Part shown: positions 28,039 to 36,670 of the stretch, piece by piece
Position numbering within the stretch: the stretch's first letter is position 1
How the letters are laid out: every line of letters begins with the position of its first letter
DNA from: DAOUKH01 sp965219875
Lineage (GTDB): Bacteria > Chloroflexota > Dehalococcoidia > SHYB01
Direction: 5' to 3'
Length of the DNA stretch: 64,000 nt
NCBI GenBank assembly: GCA_965219875.1
Contig: CBDCOW010000003.1
Span: 1,397,579-1,461,578, forward strand
Translations under genes and position numbers: made by a program
The notes under the pieces: model-generated
The model's input: only the letters and a program-made list of their open reading frames with translations
What the model was told of the DNA's origin: nothing
Database searches by the model: none

Positions 28039-29298
28039 CCCCGCGCTGTCGCCGCCCGCGCCTCGCGCCACGACGCGGTCGCCAGAATCGCCGCCGCCGT
28101 GAGCCCCGCCATGCCGGCAGTGAGGTACATGACCCGGAAGCCGGCCAGCTCGAGGATGAGCCCCATGATGAAGCCGCCGCCGAAGAGGCCAAAGTCGACG
28201 CCGAGGGCGAACGTGGCCGAGGCCGAGCCCAGGCGCTCGCCGCCGGCCTTGTCGAGGAGCAGCGCCTGAAGGCCGGGTTGCACGAATCCCGATCCGAGGC
28301 CGACCATCGCCGCGCCGATGGGGAGCATCCACGGCGTCTGCACGAGCCCGATGAGCATGGTGGCGGCGGACATCAGGACGAATCCCGGCACGATCGAATA
28401 GGCCCGTGGGAACCGGTCGAGCAGCGAACAGCCGGGAAAGAATGATGAACACCGCGAAGACGGTGTAGTACGAGAGGCCGACATTCGCCACGCCGAGCTC
28501 CTCAGCGTAGACGGGCACGAAGATGTTGAGGGCGACGAAGTTCAGCACCATGAGCAGGTTCAGCCAGGCAGGCAGCAAGACCTTCCGGTTGATCGCTTCC
28601 TTGATGCGTCCGAGCACCGAGACTTTCGGCTGCTTCACCGGTGTATAGACTTCGGTGATCCGGCGGGTGAGCACGATGCAGACCAAGCCGATGACGCCGG
28701 CGGTGAGGAAGGCGGTGGCGAAGTTCAGATCGGCGCCGCCCACGTCGCTGCCGCTGCCGGGGTACCAGCGGCGCAGCTCTTGCTCGAACCCATGGAGGAA
28801 GTTGGCCTTCAGGATGGCGACGCCGAGCAGCGGTCCCAGTGCCACGGCGAGGTTGTTGGCCATGCCCCAGTAGCCCATCATCTGGCCGCGCTTCGAGGCG
28901 GGGGTGATGTCGCCGGCGTAGGCCAGCGAGGCGGTGAAGAAGAGCGAGATGCCGGCCCCGCCGGCGAGCCGCGCCGGCCACAGAAGGACGGTGTCGGAGA
29001 CCAGTCCGTAGCTGAACGAGCTCGCGGTGAGGAGCACCGCGCCCAGCGTGATGTAGCGCTTGCGCCCCTGCTCGTCTACGAGCCGGCCGGAGAAGGGGCG
29101 CAGGCAAATCGAGATGATGCTCGATCCGCCGAGCAGCGCGCCGATGAGGGTCGGCGTGCCGCCGAGCGCGTCGATGAAGATGGGGAGGACGGGAAAGAAG
29201 AAGATGAAGCCGGCGAAGAAGGCGAACGTGGCGAAGAAGATATAGAGGAAGTTGCGGGTGAAGACGCGCTCGCCGGAGGCCGCCGTCGACCGGCTCAT
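28035..29298 (-). pseudogene. MFS transporter interrupted by a frameshift
   Basis: From ATG 29298 the frame encodes a normal major facilitator N-terminal half (FLYIFFATFAFFAGFIFFFP, GRLVDEQGRKRYITLGAVLL with the loop 2-3 motif) through FAVFIILSRLFA near 28435. The matching C-terminal half (LLDRFPRAYSIVPGFVLM, GLGSGFVQPGLQALLLDK, to the TAA at 28035) is in a different frame. At the junction around 28425-28440 the usual R-L-x-G-R-L-L-D-R motif is short, so a small deletion is likely. Real frameshift or sequencing/assembly error cannot be told apart here. Drug/metabolite efflux type, substrate unknown. Confidence 0.8.
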
Positions 29299-29614
29299 AC
29301 CATAGCCGCCGCGGTCTGCATCAGCACCGCGGCGTACCCTCGAATTCGCACCAGCGCCATATTCACCCGGCCCCCGCGCGAACGGCGCGGCCGGCCCGAA
29401 GGAATCTAGCCCATATCAACCGCCCAGGGCAACGGCCCGCGGGATCCTGGCGAAGTTCGGGGGCCTCCCTAGCGTAGTGCGGCAAAAGACAAAGGACGGA
29501 AAGGTGGGATTGTCGTAGACCAGGCGGGCGTGAACAGAGAGCAGGGACGAGACTGTCCGGCTAGCTTGCGGACGAGGTCGGTGAATGAGCGCACACGGCG
29601 CGGCGTCTCTACCT
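29299..29614. other. Intergenic region, nothing recognised
   Basis: About 316 bases upstream of the MFS gene. Short open frames exist on both strands but none has family character or a convincing ribosome-binding site. No RNA gene or clear promoter was found. Confidence 0.4.
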
Positions 29615-29770
29615 TCAGACCAAGGCCACGACAAAAGCGGCGATGACGACCATGATCGGCGTCAAGCAACCGCCGCCGCCCTTCTTTTCTTGTTCCTGAG
29701 AGCGACGGGACTTGTCTTTGTTTCCCGTGAACATCTCGATTAACTTCCGGAACAGCGCGATCATGATCAT
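29615..29770 (-). CDS. Small single-span membrane protein, hypothetical
   Basis: A 51-residue ORF starting MIMIALFRKLIEMFTGN, followed by a charged stretch (KDKSRRSQEQEKKGGGG) and a C-terminal hydrophobic segment CLTPIMVVIAAFVVALV. This order resembles small membrane-tethered proteins with a cytosolic charged linker. No strong Shine-Dalgarno is seen, and the frame is open further upstream, so the start is uncertain. No family recognised. Confidence 0.4.
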   Translation of the reverse strand: MIMIALFRKLIEMFTGNKDKSRRSQEQEKKGGGGCLTPIMVVIAAFVVALV

Positions 29771-29877
29771 GGGGCACCGTTGGGGCCTGTGGTGAACTTC
29801 TCGGCGGCCCCAGCGTACTCCGGGCGCGGGCAAGACAAAAGGAGAGAGGCGCGGGTGACGGACGCGGGGATGGCGGA

Positions 29878-30005
29878 CTTCGATAGCCCTTGGTGGTTGT
29901 AAGGCGGCCCCTCATCTCAATCTTCTCCCGTTGGGAGAAGAGGCAAGACCTCCCGGCCCCTCCCATGCTTCAGCCCGCGAACGGTTGCGCAAGGGTCTAC
30001 GGAGG
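29878..30005. repeat. Dispersed palindromic repeat, copy A
   Basis: Shares CTTCGATA, GGTTG, CCCTCATCTCAATCTTCTCC, AAGAGGCAAGACCTCC, CCCATGCTT and CAAGGGTCT with copies at 43966-44100 and 60822-60929. The centre is a hairpin CTTCTCCC-GTT-GGGAGAAG (29922-29940). No coding potential is evident. Confidence 0.8.
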
Positions 30006-30020
30006 AGAAGCGGGGTGGGG

Positions 30021-31100
30021 CTAGCGTATCAGTTTGGACTCCACCAGCCCGCCGTAGGGGAGGAGGGCGTGGACGAAGGCCCCGGCGGGGCCGCCGGCAA
30101 TGACCACGTTCACGTCCTCGGGCGTCCGCGCGCTGCCGACGCGGCGCTCATCGTCGCCGGGGCCGGGAGTCCCGCCGCGGGCCGCGATGGGGCCGGCGGC
30201 AGAGGGCCAGCCGTGTTCCTTGGCCCAGCGGGCGGTGCGCGTGGTCTTCTCGAAGACCGCCGTACGGATGTCGGCCTTGGTCCAGCCGTCGCGGACGAAG
30301 TGCTCAGCGCACTCGGGCGGGATGACGAGCACCGAGAAGGCCTTGGCGACGTGGCCGCCCTCGGCGAGGTAGTGGGCGATAGTCTCGACGATGGCCTCGG
30401 CGCCGTGGTCGGTGTGCGCCGATATCTGGAGGTGGCCAGCGGTGGGAAAGACCGTCACCACGCTCTGGGCGGCGTCGAAACCGCGCTCGACGTGGAGCGG
30501 CGCGAGCGAGGGGAAGTCCTCTTCGTTCTCGACGATATGGTAACCGGCGTACTTGCCGGGCTGGCCCATCGTCGAGCGGTCGAGGATGTCGCGTCCGGCG
30601 AGCTCGCCGTGGCCCGCGCCGGGCACCGATCCCATCACGTTGATCTGCGCCAGCCGCACGGCGCGGCCGATCGAGGAGTTGGCGCGGTTGCCAGGACCCA
30701 GGACATTGCCCCGGTAGTTCATCCCCAGTTCGTTGCGGATGGGGCCGTTGACGACGAAACCGACGGCCATGCCTCCCGTCGAGGCGTTGCCGCCGTGCAG
30801 TCCGATCCTGGGGCTCGCCATGGCCTCGATGATGGCTAGGACGACGGGGAAGTACTCGGGCAGGCACCCGGCCATCACCGCGTTGATGGCCAGCTTCTCC
30901 ACCGTGAGGACACGGCGGCGCTCGTAGTACTCATCGACGACCTCGCCCGCCGGGCGTCCCGAGGCCTCGACGAAGCGGGCAACCCGCTCCTCGGTCGGCG
31001 GGATGATGGGCAGGCCGTCGGTCCAGCCCTTCGCGTGGTAGAGCTCGACCGCCGCTTCGAAGCTATCGACATCGTACTGCGCCGCTGAGAGGGGTTCCAA
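30021..31100 (-). CDS. Uncharacterised conserved-looking protein with DGLPIIPPTEERV motif
   Basis: A 359-residue soluble protein. It begins near DSFEAAVELYHAKGWTDG, has LPIIPPTEERVARFVE, then glycine/asparagine-rich conserved-looking blocks (LHGGNASTGGMAVGF, NVLGPGNRANSSIGRAVRL, RSTMGQPGKYAGYH). I recall similar proteins in Chloroflexota and actinobacteria without a proven function, but I cannot name the family with certainty. The TTG start at 31100 follows GAGG and lies about 20 bases after a predicted transcription start, which supports it. No signal peptide or membrane helix. Confidence 0.75.
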   Translation of the reverse strand: MEPLSAAQYDVDSFEAAVELYHAKGWTDGLPIIPPTEERVARFVEASGRPAGEVVDEYYERRRVLTVEKLAINAVMAGCLPEYFPVVLAIIEAMASPRIGLHGGNASTGGMAVGFVVNGPIRNELGMNYRGNVLGPGNRANSSIGRAVRLAQINVMGSVPGAGHGELAGRDILDRSTMGQPGKYAGYHIVENEEDFPSLAPLHVERGFDAAQSVVTVFPTAGHLQISAHTDHGAEAIVETIAHYLAEGGHVAKAFSVLVIPPECAEHFVRDGWTKADIRTAVFEKTTRTARWAKEHGWPSAAGPIAARGGTPGPGDDERRVGSARTPEDVNVVIAGGPAGAFVHALLPYGGLVESKLIR

Positions 31101-31127
31101 GATGCGCCTCGCTTCAGAGATGGCGCG

Positions 31128-31156
31128 AGCATAGAGACGCCGCCGGATAGTGTCAA
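31128..31156 (-). promoter_or_regulatory. Promoter of the 30021-31100 gene
   Basis: On the minus strand a perfect TTGACA (31156-31151), a 17-base spacer and TATGCT (31133-31128). The expected start near 31121 gives a short leader before the TTG start codon at 31100. Confidence 0.6.
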
Positions 31157-31171
31157 CGCGGCGGCCTCACC

Positions 31172-32152
31172 CTACGGGTCTTGTTCGACGACCTTTACCG
31201 ACACCTCCGAGCCGAGGGCGAAGAAGGTCGGCGTGTCCGCCGCCACCTCCACCGCCGGCTGGCCGCTTACCGAGATCCGCGCGTCCTTGGCCAGCGTCAG
31301 GACCAGCACACCGTTGGGCTCGACTATCACCAGCGTGTCGCCCGGCAGGTCCGGCACGTAGGCGCCGAAGTCCGTCCCGCCCGGAGGTGTCGCCGCCGCC
31401 AGGGTCAGCAGACCGCAGGACGTCAGCGCCTGGAAGATAACCTCCGGGGAGACGCTGTCTATGGGGACGAAGCCCCGGATGTTGATCGACGCCGTGGCGG
31501 TGAAGGCGAGGCCCGTGCGCACCCTGACTGTGTAAGCGCCGGGGTTTAGCGCCGGCACGATGACCTCGGCGCTAAAATCGCCGACGGCGTCGGTCAGCGG
31601 AGTGGGCGTCGGCGTCACGCTCGCCTGGCCGATGTTAATCGTCTGGACGTTGGCAAAGGCGTCGAAGGCCATGCCCGTGATGGTGATCGCGTCGCCCGGC
31701 CGCACCGATTCAGTCGAGAGGGTGATATTGGGACAGGGGAGAATGAGCGGGACAGACCGCTCGACGTCTGCCACTGTCACGCTCACCAGTGGCGGGCTGT
31801 CGAAGTCACCCCATGAAAGTACCGTCAGCCACACCACGAAGCTCCCGGCCGCGTCCGTCACCGGCGGCGGCGACGGCAGCCCGTTCCAAGAGCCGACATT
31901 GAGCACCGACAGGGCCGTCCCTGCCGGGAACCTTGTTCCCCAGACCGTGATCCCAGACGTGTAGGGAGAGCTGATCACCGCCCTCAGCGTGGTCGTCGGC
32001 TCCACGCTTCCCTCGTCCGCGAAGTAGGGGGGGTCATCGCAGGGGATGGAGTCGCCAATGGCCGTGCGGGTGGGGGCGAGCGGGACCGCGATGGCCGCCG
32101 CGAGAGCGGTGATCAGGAGGCATCGAAAGAATCGGGGAAGGATGCGCTTCAT
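31172..32152 (-). CDS. Secreted Ig-like (TIG-type) domain protein
   Basis: A 326-residue protein with an N-terminal signal peptide (KRILPRFFRCLLITALAAAIAVPLA). Then come beta-rich repeats with the pattern ITVWGTRFPAGTALSVLNVG and ITITGMAFDAFANVQTINIG, typical of IPT/TIG Ig-like folds, each ending in V-T-D-A-x-G-x-F. The C-terminal 70 residues form a separate small beta module (LPGDTLVIVEPNGVLVLTLA). No membrane anchor. It is a paralog of the next gene upstream, and their C-terminal halves are almost identical in DNA. Extracellular binding or structural role inferred. Confidence 0.85.
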   Translation of the reverse strand: MKRILPRFFRCLLITALAAAIAVPLAPTRTAIGDSIPCDDPPYFADEGSVEPTTTLRAVISSPYTSGITVWGTRFPAGTALSVLNVGSWNGLPSPPPVTDAAGSFVVWLTVLSWGDFDSPPLVSVTVADVERSVPLILPCPNITLSTESVRPGDAITITGMAFDAFANVQTINIGQASVTPTPTPLTDAVGDFSAEVIVPALNPGAYTVRVRTGLAFTATASINIRGFVPIDSVSPEVIFQALTSCGLLTLAAATPPGGTDFGAYVPDLPGDTLVIVEPNGVLVLTLAKDARISVSGQPAVEVAADTPTFFALGSEVSVKVVEQDP

Positions 32153-32180
32153 GCGGAACCCCCCGCCTATTTCACTCCCA

Positions 32181-32208
32181 ATTATTCGTCTCGCTGCGCC
32201 TGTGTCAA
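32181..32208 (-). promoter_or_regulatory. Promoter of Ig-like gene 1 (duplicated)
   Basis: On the minus strand TTGACA (32208-32203), a 16-base spacer and AATAAT (32186-32181), about 29 bases before the start codon. The same sequence, with a few changes in the spacer, precedes the paralog at 33505-33532, so gene and promoter were copied together. Confidence 0.7.
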
Positions 32209-32231
32209 CGGGCCGACCCCCTTCGAGGGGG

Positions 32232-33476
32232 TCAGCTTTCGACCACCGTCACCGACACCTCCGAGCCGAGGACGAACAAGGTGGGCGTGTCCGCCGCCAC
32301 GTCCACCGCTGGCCGGCCGCTTATCGAGATCCGCGCGTCCTTGGCCAGCGTCAGGACCAGCACACCGTTGGGCTCGACTATCACCAGCGTGTCGCCCGGC
32401 AGGTCCGGCACGTAGGCGCCGAAGTCCGTCCCGCCCGGAGGTGTCGCCGCCGCCAGGGTCAGCAGACCGCGGGACGTCAGCGCCTGGAAGATAACCTCCG
32501 GGGAGACGCTGTCTATGGGGACGAAGCTCAGGATGGTGATCGTCGCCGTGGCGGTGAAGGCGAGGCCCGTGCGCACCGTGACTGTGTACGCGCCGGGGTT
32601 TAGCGCCGGCACGATGACCTCGGCGCTAAAGTCGCCGACGGCGTCGGTCAGCGGAGTGGGCGTCGGCGTCACGCTCGCCTGGCCGATGTTAATCGTCTGG
32701 ACGTTGGCAAAGGCGTCGAAGGCCGTGCCCGTGATTGTGATCGTGTCGCCGGGCTGCGCCGTGTAGGTCGAGAGGCTGATAAACGGCATTGGAATGGTGA
32801 AGTCCGTACATCCCACGACATCCGCCACGCTCACACATACCAGGACGGGCCCGCCATGTCCCACGCAGCTGGCCCCCGGGCAAGAGGGGGGTACGGTCAT
32901 CGTCAACGTGAAGTTTCCGGACACGTCCGTCGCCGGCGACGGCACCGGCAGCGCGTTCCCCCCGCCGAAGTTTACCTCCGACAGGGCCGTACGTGCCGGG
33001 AATCCCGTCCCTGAGATCGTGACGATCGAGCCCGTCACGCCTACGGTCGGGGATACCGTTAGCGTCGCACTCACTACTGTGAGCAAAAAGCTAACAGTCC
33101 TGACCTCTCCCGCCAGGCCGTACCCTGTGATCCTGACCAGTTTCGTGCCTGTACACTCGTTCTCCTTGACGGTTAGCGTCCCGCACGTGCTGGTGGGATT
33201 CACTTTGAAGTCGGCTTGCCGGCCAGCGATCGTGGCGGTTAACGCGCTGCCCTCGGCGAAGTTGTTCAGCGCCACCTTGACCGATGCTCCGCGGTTCACC
33301 TCGGTCGAGACGGGTAGGGCCGAAGGGGCCCCCGGCTCGCCACCGCTTCCGGTTGAGCGAGGGCACACGATGGAGTCGCCGATGGCCTTCCCGGCGGGGG
33401 CGAGGGAGCCGGCAACGACGGCCACGAGGGCGCCGATCAGAAGGAATCGAGAGAATCGGGGAATGCTGCGCTTCAT
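32232..33476 (-). CDS. Secreted Ig-like (TIG-type) domain protein, longer paralog
   Basis: A 414-residue protein with signal peptide KRSIPRFSRFLLIGALVAVVAG. It has one extra N-terminal Ig-like unit compared with its neighbour (VNRGASVKVALNNFAEGSAL), then TVGVTGSIVTISGTGFPA and the shared block ITITGTAFDAFANVQTINIG to the C-terminal LPGDTLVIVEPNG module. The region around 32276-32754 matches 31222-31700 at a constant offset of 1054 bases with only scattered substitutions. The ATG at 33476 follows a G-rich box. The N-terminal halves have diverged much more. Confidence 0.85.
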   Translation of the reverse strand: MKRSIPRFSRFLLIGALVAVVAGSLAPAGKAIGDSIVCPRSTGSGGEPGAPSALPVSTEVNRGASVKVALNNFAEGSALTATIAGRQADFKVNPTSTCGTLTVKENECTGTKLVRITGYGLAGEVRTVSFLLTVVSATLTVSPTVGVTGSIVTISGTGFPARTALSEVNFGGGNALPVPSPATDVSGNFTLTMTVPPSCPGASCVGHGGPVLVCVSVADVVGCTDFTIPMPFISLSTYTAQPGDTITITGTAFDAFANVQTINIGQASVTPTPTPLTDAVGDFSAEVIVPALNPGAYTVTVRTGLAFTATATITILSFVPIDSVSPEVIFQALTSRGLLTLAAATPPGGTDFGAYVPDLPGDTLVIVEPNGVLVLTLAKDARISISGRPAVDVAADTPTLFVLGSEVSVTVVES

Positions 33477-33504
33477 GCGGAACCCCCCGCCTATTTCAGT
33501 CCCA

Positions 33505-33532
33505 ATTATTCGTCTCGGCGCGCCTGTGTCAA
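33505..33532 (-). promoter_or_regulatory. Promoter of Ig-like gene 2 (duplicated)
   Basis: On the minus strand TTGACA (33532-33527), a 16-base spacer and AATAAT (33510-33505), at the same distance from its start codon as the copy at 32181-32208. Confidence 0.7.
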
Positions 33533-33640
33533 CGTGCCGTTGCCCGAAGGGTTGGGGGCGGCGGGCGAGGGGAAAGGCGTTCGCTAGAACTTTCACGAGG
33601 CTTGCGGTAAGCTTCCCGCGGTTCTGGGGGCTTCTCTCTT

Positions 33641-34867
33641 ATGCAAGCAAGTTCGGGGCAGCCGCTTTCCGGCCTCAAGGTCCTTGATTTTACCTGGCAT
33701 TTGGCCGGGCCGTATGGATCGAAGCTGCTCGCCGACTACGGCGCCGACGTGGTCAAGGTCGAGCGCCCCGCCGGCGGCGACCCCGCCCGCCGCTACGGCC
33801 CCTTCCCCGGCGACCAGCCCCATCTGGAGCGCTCCGGCCTCTTCCTGCACGTCAACACCAACAAGCGCTCGATTACGCTCAACTTGGCCGACGATTCCGC
33901 TAAGGCCATCGCGCTGGAGCTGGCCCGCGACTCGGACGTCGTCATCGAGAGCTTCTCGCCCGGCGTCATGGACGCCTTCGGTCTGGGCTACGAGGCGCTG
34001 CGGGCGGTCAACCCCCGGCTGGTGATGTGCTCGCTGAGCTCCTATGGGCAGACCGGCCCGTACCGGGATTGGAAGGCGACGGACATGACGATGTACGCGC
34101 TGGCGGGCTCGCTCAAGACAATGGGCGTGCCGAGCCGCGAGCCGCTCCGCAACGTCGACCATCTTACCGAGTACCAGGCGGGGAACATGGCGGCGATGGC
34201 GGTGATGGGCGCGGTGGTGCAGCAGCACTGGGCCGACGAGGGGCAGTACATCGACGTCTCGGTGTACGAGGTGGCGGCGGGCAGCGCCGACCGCCGGCTC
34301 ACCTACGCGCTGGGCTGGCAGTACACCGGCAACGTGAGCGAGCGCATGGAGACGCAGCACATGGCGCTCCCCGCGGGGAACTTCCCCTGCGGCGACGGCT
34401 ACCTGAACTTCATGATCTCGCCGCCGCGGCGCTGGCCCAACCTGTTCCACATGCTCGGACACCCCGAGCACATCGAGGACGAGCGGATGAAAGACGCCTC
34501 CTTCTGGGAGACGCCCGAGGCCCAGGAATTGGTGGACGGCCTCCTCTACCCCTGGCTCATGGAGCGCACCAGGGCCGAGGTGGTCGAGGCGGGCCAGGCG
34601 CAACACCTGCCCGTCGCGGGGATGAACACGCCCAGCGAGATCCTGAAGGACCCGCACTACACCGCGCGCGGCTTCTTCGTCGAGGCCGACCACGCCGAGG
34701 CGGGCCGCATCCCGCATCCGGGCCCGACCATGTTCCTCAACGGGGGTGGCTGGAAAATGCGCCGCGCCGCACCGCTCCTCGGCGAGCACAATCGCGAGGT
34801 CTTGTGCGGCCGCCTCGGCCTCTCGTTAGGCGACCTTGCGATCCTCAGGGGCCAGGGAGCGATCTGA
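33641..34867 (+). CDS. CaiB/BaiF family (class III) CoA-transferase, copy 1
   Basis: A 408-residue formyl-CoA-transferase-type enzyme that moves CoA between carboxylic acids. Family signs are the start LSGLKVLDFTWHLAGPYGSKLLADYGADVVKVE, NTNKRSITLNLADDSAK, DVVIESFSPGVMDAFGLGYEAL, and CSLSSYGQTGPYRDWKATD. The position of the catalytic Asp in this family corresponds to the D of KATD or nearby. Its stop overlaps the start of the second CoA-transferase (TGATG), so the two may form a heteromer or act in series. Substrate unknown. Confidence 0.92.
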   Translation: MQASSGQPLSGLKVLDFTWHLAGPYGSKLLADYGADVVKVERPAGGDPARRYGPFPGDQPHLERSGLFLHVNTNKRSITLNLADDSAKAIALELARDSDVVIESFSPGVMDAFGLGYEALRAVNPRLVMCSLSSYGQTGPYRDWKATDMTMYALAGSLKTMGVPSREPLRNVDHLTEYQAGNMAAMAVMGAVVQQHWADEGQYIDVSVYEVAAGSADRRLTYALGWQYTGNVSERMETQHMALPAGNFPCGDGYLNFMISPPRRWPNLFHMLGHPEHIEDERMKDASFWETPEAQELVDGLLYPWLMERTRAEVVEAGQAQHLPVAGMNTPSEILKDPHYTARGFFVEADHAEAGRIPHPGPTMFLNGGGWKMRRAAPLLGEHNREVLCGRLGLSLGDLAILRGQGAI

Positions 34868-36171
34868 TGGGCGATCTGCCGCTCTCCCGAATTCGCATCC
34901 TCGACTTCTCGCTGGTCTGGGCGGGGCCGTTCGCCGTCATGATGCTCGGCGACCTGGGCGCCGAGATCGTCCGGGTCGAGTCACGCCGCCACCACATTAC
35001 GAACACTCGCGGCTTCGTGCCCTGGCCGCCCGACAAGGAGTTCGTCGCCCGGCTGGGCCACATGGCCGGCGGCTACGTGGACAAAGACCCCGCGGGGAAC
35101 CCCTGGAACCGCCACGCCCTCTTCAACAGCCTGGGCCGCAATCGCCGCTCCGTCGTCGCCGAGATCGGGACGGAGGAGGGCCACCGGACCGTCGAAGAGC
35201 TGGTCAAGGTCTGCGACGTGCTCATCGAGAACAACTCGATGGGCATGATGGCGCGCCACGGGCTCGACTACGAATCGGTGCGCAAGCTCAATCCTTCGAT
35301 CATCTACGTGACCATGCCCCTCTACGGCCTCACCGGCCCCTACCACCAACACGTCGGCTTCGGTTCGCAGGGCGAGGCGACGGCCGGTTACCTGTTGCTG
35401 CGGGGCTACGAGGACGACGGCCCGATGACCAACCACGGCTCGAACCACATGGACGCGTCGAGCGGCATCGCCGCCGCCTACGCGACGCTGATGGGCATCT
35501 ATCAGCGCGACCGCACCGGCGAGAGCCAGTTCATTGAGGTATCGCAGACCGAGCACATGACACATCAGGTGGGGGGCGCCCTGATGGACGCGGCGATGAA
35601 CGGGCGCGACCGGCCCCCTATCGGCAACCGCGACGAGGTCCGCGCCCCGCAGGGCGTCTACCGCTGCCGCGGCGAGGACCGGTGGGTCGCGGTGAGTGTG
35701 GGCCGCGACGAGGAATGGTCGGGTCTGTGCAAGGCGCTGGGCCGCCCCGAGCTCGCGGACGATCCCGCCTACCTCGGCAACCTGGCGCGACGTGTGCGCC
35801 ACGACGAGATCGACGCGTTGATATCCGCGTGGAGCGCGGACCTCGAGGACCGCGACGCCATGGAGCGCCTGCAGGCCCACGACGTGCCCGCAGGCATGCT
35901 CTCCGACGACTCCGACCCGTACTTCGATCCGCAGCTCGATGCCCGCGGCTTCTATCGCGAGATGGAGCAGGCGGCGTGCGGCCGACACCGCTACCCAGGC
36001 CACGTCTTCCAGTTCGCGGGCAAAGAGTTGCGCTTCGAGTCGCCGCCTCCGCTGCTCGGCGAGCACAACGACTGGGTCTACGGCGACCTGCTCGGCGTCC
36101 CCGCCGCCGAAATCGAGCGCCAAAAGGAACTCGGCCTCATCGGCGAGGGCTACCTCCCGACCGTGAAGTAA
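34867..36171 (+). CDS. CaiB/BaiF family (class III) CoA-transferase, copy 2
   Basis: A 434-residue paralog in the same fold. It begins LSRIRILDFSLVWAGPFAVMMLGDLGAEIVRVE and has NRRSVVAEIGTEEGHRTVEEL, DVLIENNSMGMMARHGLDYESV and VTMPLYGLTGPYHQHVGFG. The start is ATG 34867, sharing one base with the upstream stop. Compared with copy 1 it has an insertion after the first strand (HHITNTRGFVPWPPDKEF). Pairs of such genes next to each other often make two-subunit succinyl-CoA-dependent transferases, an inference here. Confidence 0.92.
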   Translation: MGDLPLSRIRILDFSLVWAGPFAVMMLGDLGAEIVRVESRRHHITNTRGFVPWPPDKEFVARLGHMAGGYVDKDPAGNPWNRHALFNSLGRNRRSVVAEIGTEEGHRTVEELVKVCDVLIENNSMGMMARHGLDYESVRKLNPSIIYVTMPLYGLTGPYHQHVGFGSQGEATAGYLLLRGYEDDGPMTNHGSNHMDASSGIAAAYATLMGIYQRDRTGESQFIEVSQTEHMTHQVGGALMDAAMNGRDRPPIGNRDEVRAPQGVYRCRGEDRWVAVSVGRDEEWSGLCKALGRPELADDPAYLGNLARRVRHDEIDALISAWSADLEDRDAMERLQAHDVPAGMLSDDSDPYFDPQLDARGFYREMEQAACGRHRYPGHVFQFAGKELRFESPPPLLGEHNDWVYGDLLGVPAAEIERQKELGLIGEGYLPTVK

Positions 36172-36187
36172 GGCGGCGGGGCAGGGA

Positions 36188-36448
36188 TCAGGGTCGAGTG
36201 CCGGACGACAGAACCAGCGGGATCGAGACCAGTTGGTTCCCCGGCGGCGTCTCGATGCTGTCGAGGGGACTAGGCGGCACGACTGGCCAGCCGCTTTTTT
36301 CCATCTCGGCTACGTAGTCCCGCAGCACGTCCTCGGCGTTCAGGATGGCTTCGTCTATCGTGTTCCCCATCGCTCCGACGCCGAGGTCTGGGAACACGAC
36401 CCCATAGGCGCCCTCTTCCCCGTCAATGAGCGCCGGATACCTAACCAT
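36188..36448 (-). CDS. hicB: HicB-family antitoxin
   Basis: An 86-residue protein starting MVRYPALIDGEEGAYGVVFPDLGVGAMGNT, the partial RNase-H-like HicB fold, with DEAILNAEDVLRDYVAEM. The C-terminus is short and has no obvious DNA-binding domain. GGAGGA precedes the ATG. It lies eight bases after hicA on the same strand (toxin gene first), a typical type II toxin-antitoxin pair. Confidence 0.88.
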   Translation of the reverse strand: MVRYPALIDGEEGAYGVVFPDLGVGAMGNTIDEAILNAEDVLRDYVAEMEKSGWPVVPPSPLDSIETPPGNQLVSIPLVLSSGTRP

Positions 36449-36456
36449 GACTCCTC

Positions 36457-36642
36457 CTAATCCCAACCCGCCTTCTTTGCAACAGCTCGCGCTACTCCTA
36501 CGGAGACGGTGCGATGGCGGGGCAGAGGGATAACATCATTGACATGCGGATGCCGGTAGATGTCGTGGTTTGAGCCCCGCCGAGCCAACTGCCACCCCTC
36601 GCGCTCTAGCCGTTGCTGTATCTGTTGCCGATCAGTCTCCAT
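36457..36642 (-). CDS. hicA: HicA-family mRNA interferase toxin
   Basis: A 61-residue double-stranded-RNA-binding-like protein: LEREGWQLARRGSNHDIYRHP contains the His expected at the active site, followed by PLPRHRTVSVGVARAVAKKAG. The length is normal for HicA. HicA cleaves mRNA independently of ribosomes when not bound by HicB. Paired with hicB directly downstream. Confidence 0.87.
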   Translation of the reverse strand: METDRQQIQQRLEREGWQLARRGSNHDIYRHPHVNDVIPLPRHRTVSVGVARAVAKKAGWD

Positions 36643-36670
36643 TCAGTGCTTGGGGCACGGGTAGCCTACG

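Noticed and set aside
28425..28440. Programmed ribosomal frameshift in the MFS gene
   Set aside because: No slippery heptamer or stimulatory structure was seen, and residues of a conserved motif seem to be missing; a mutation or sequencing error is simpler.
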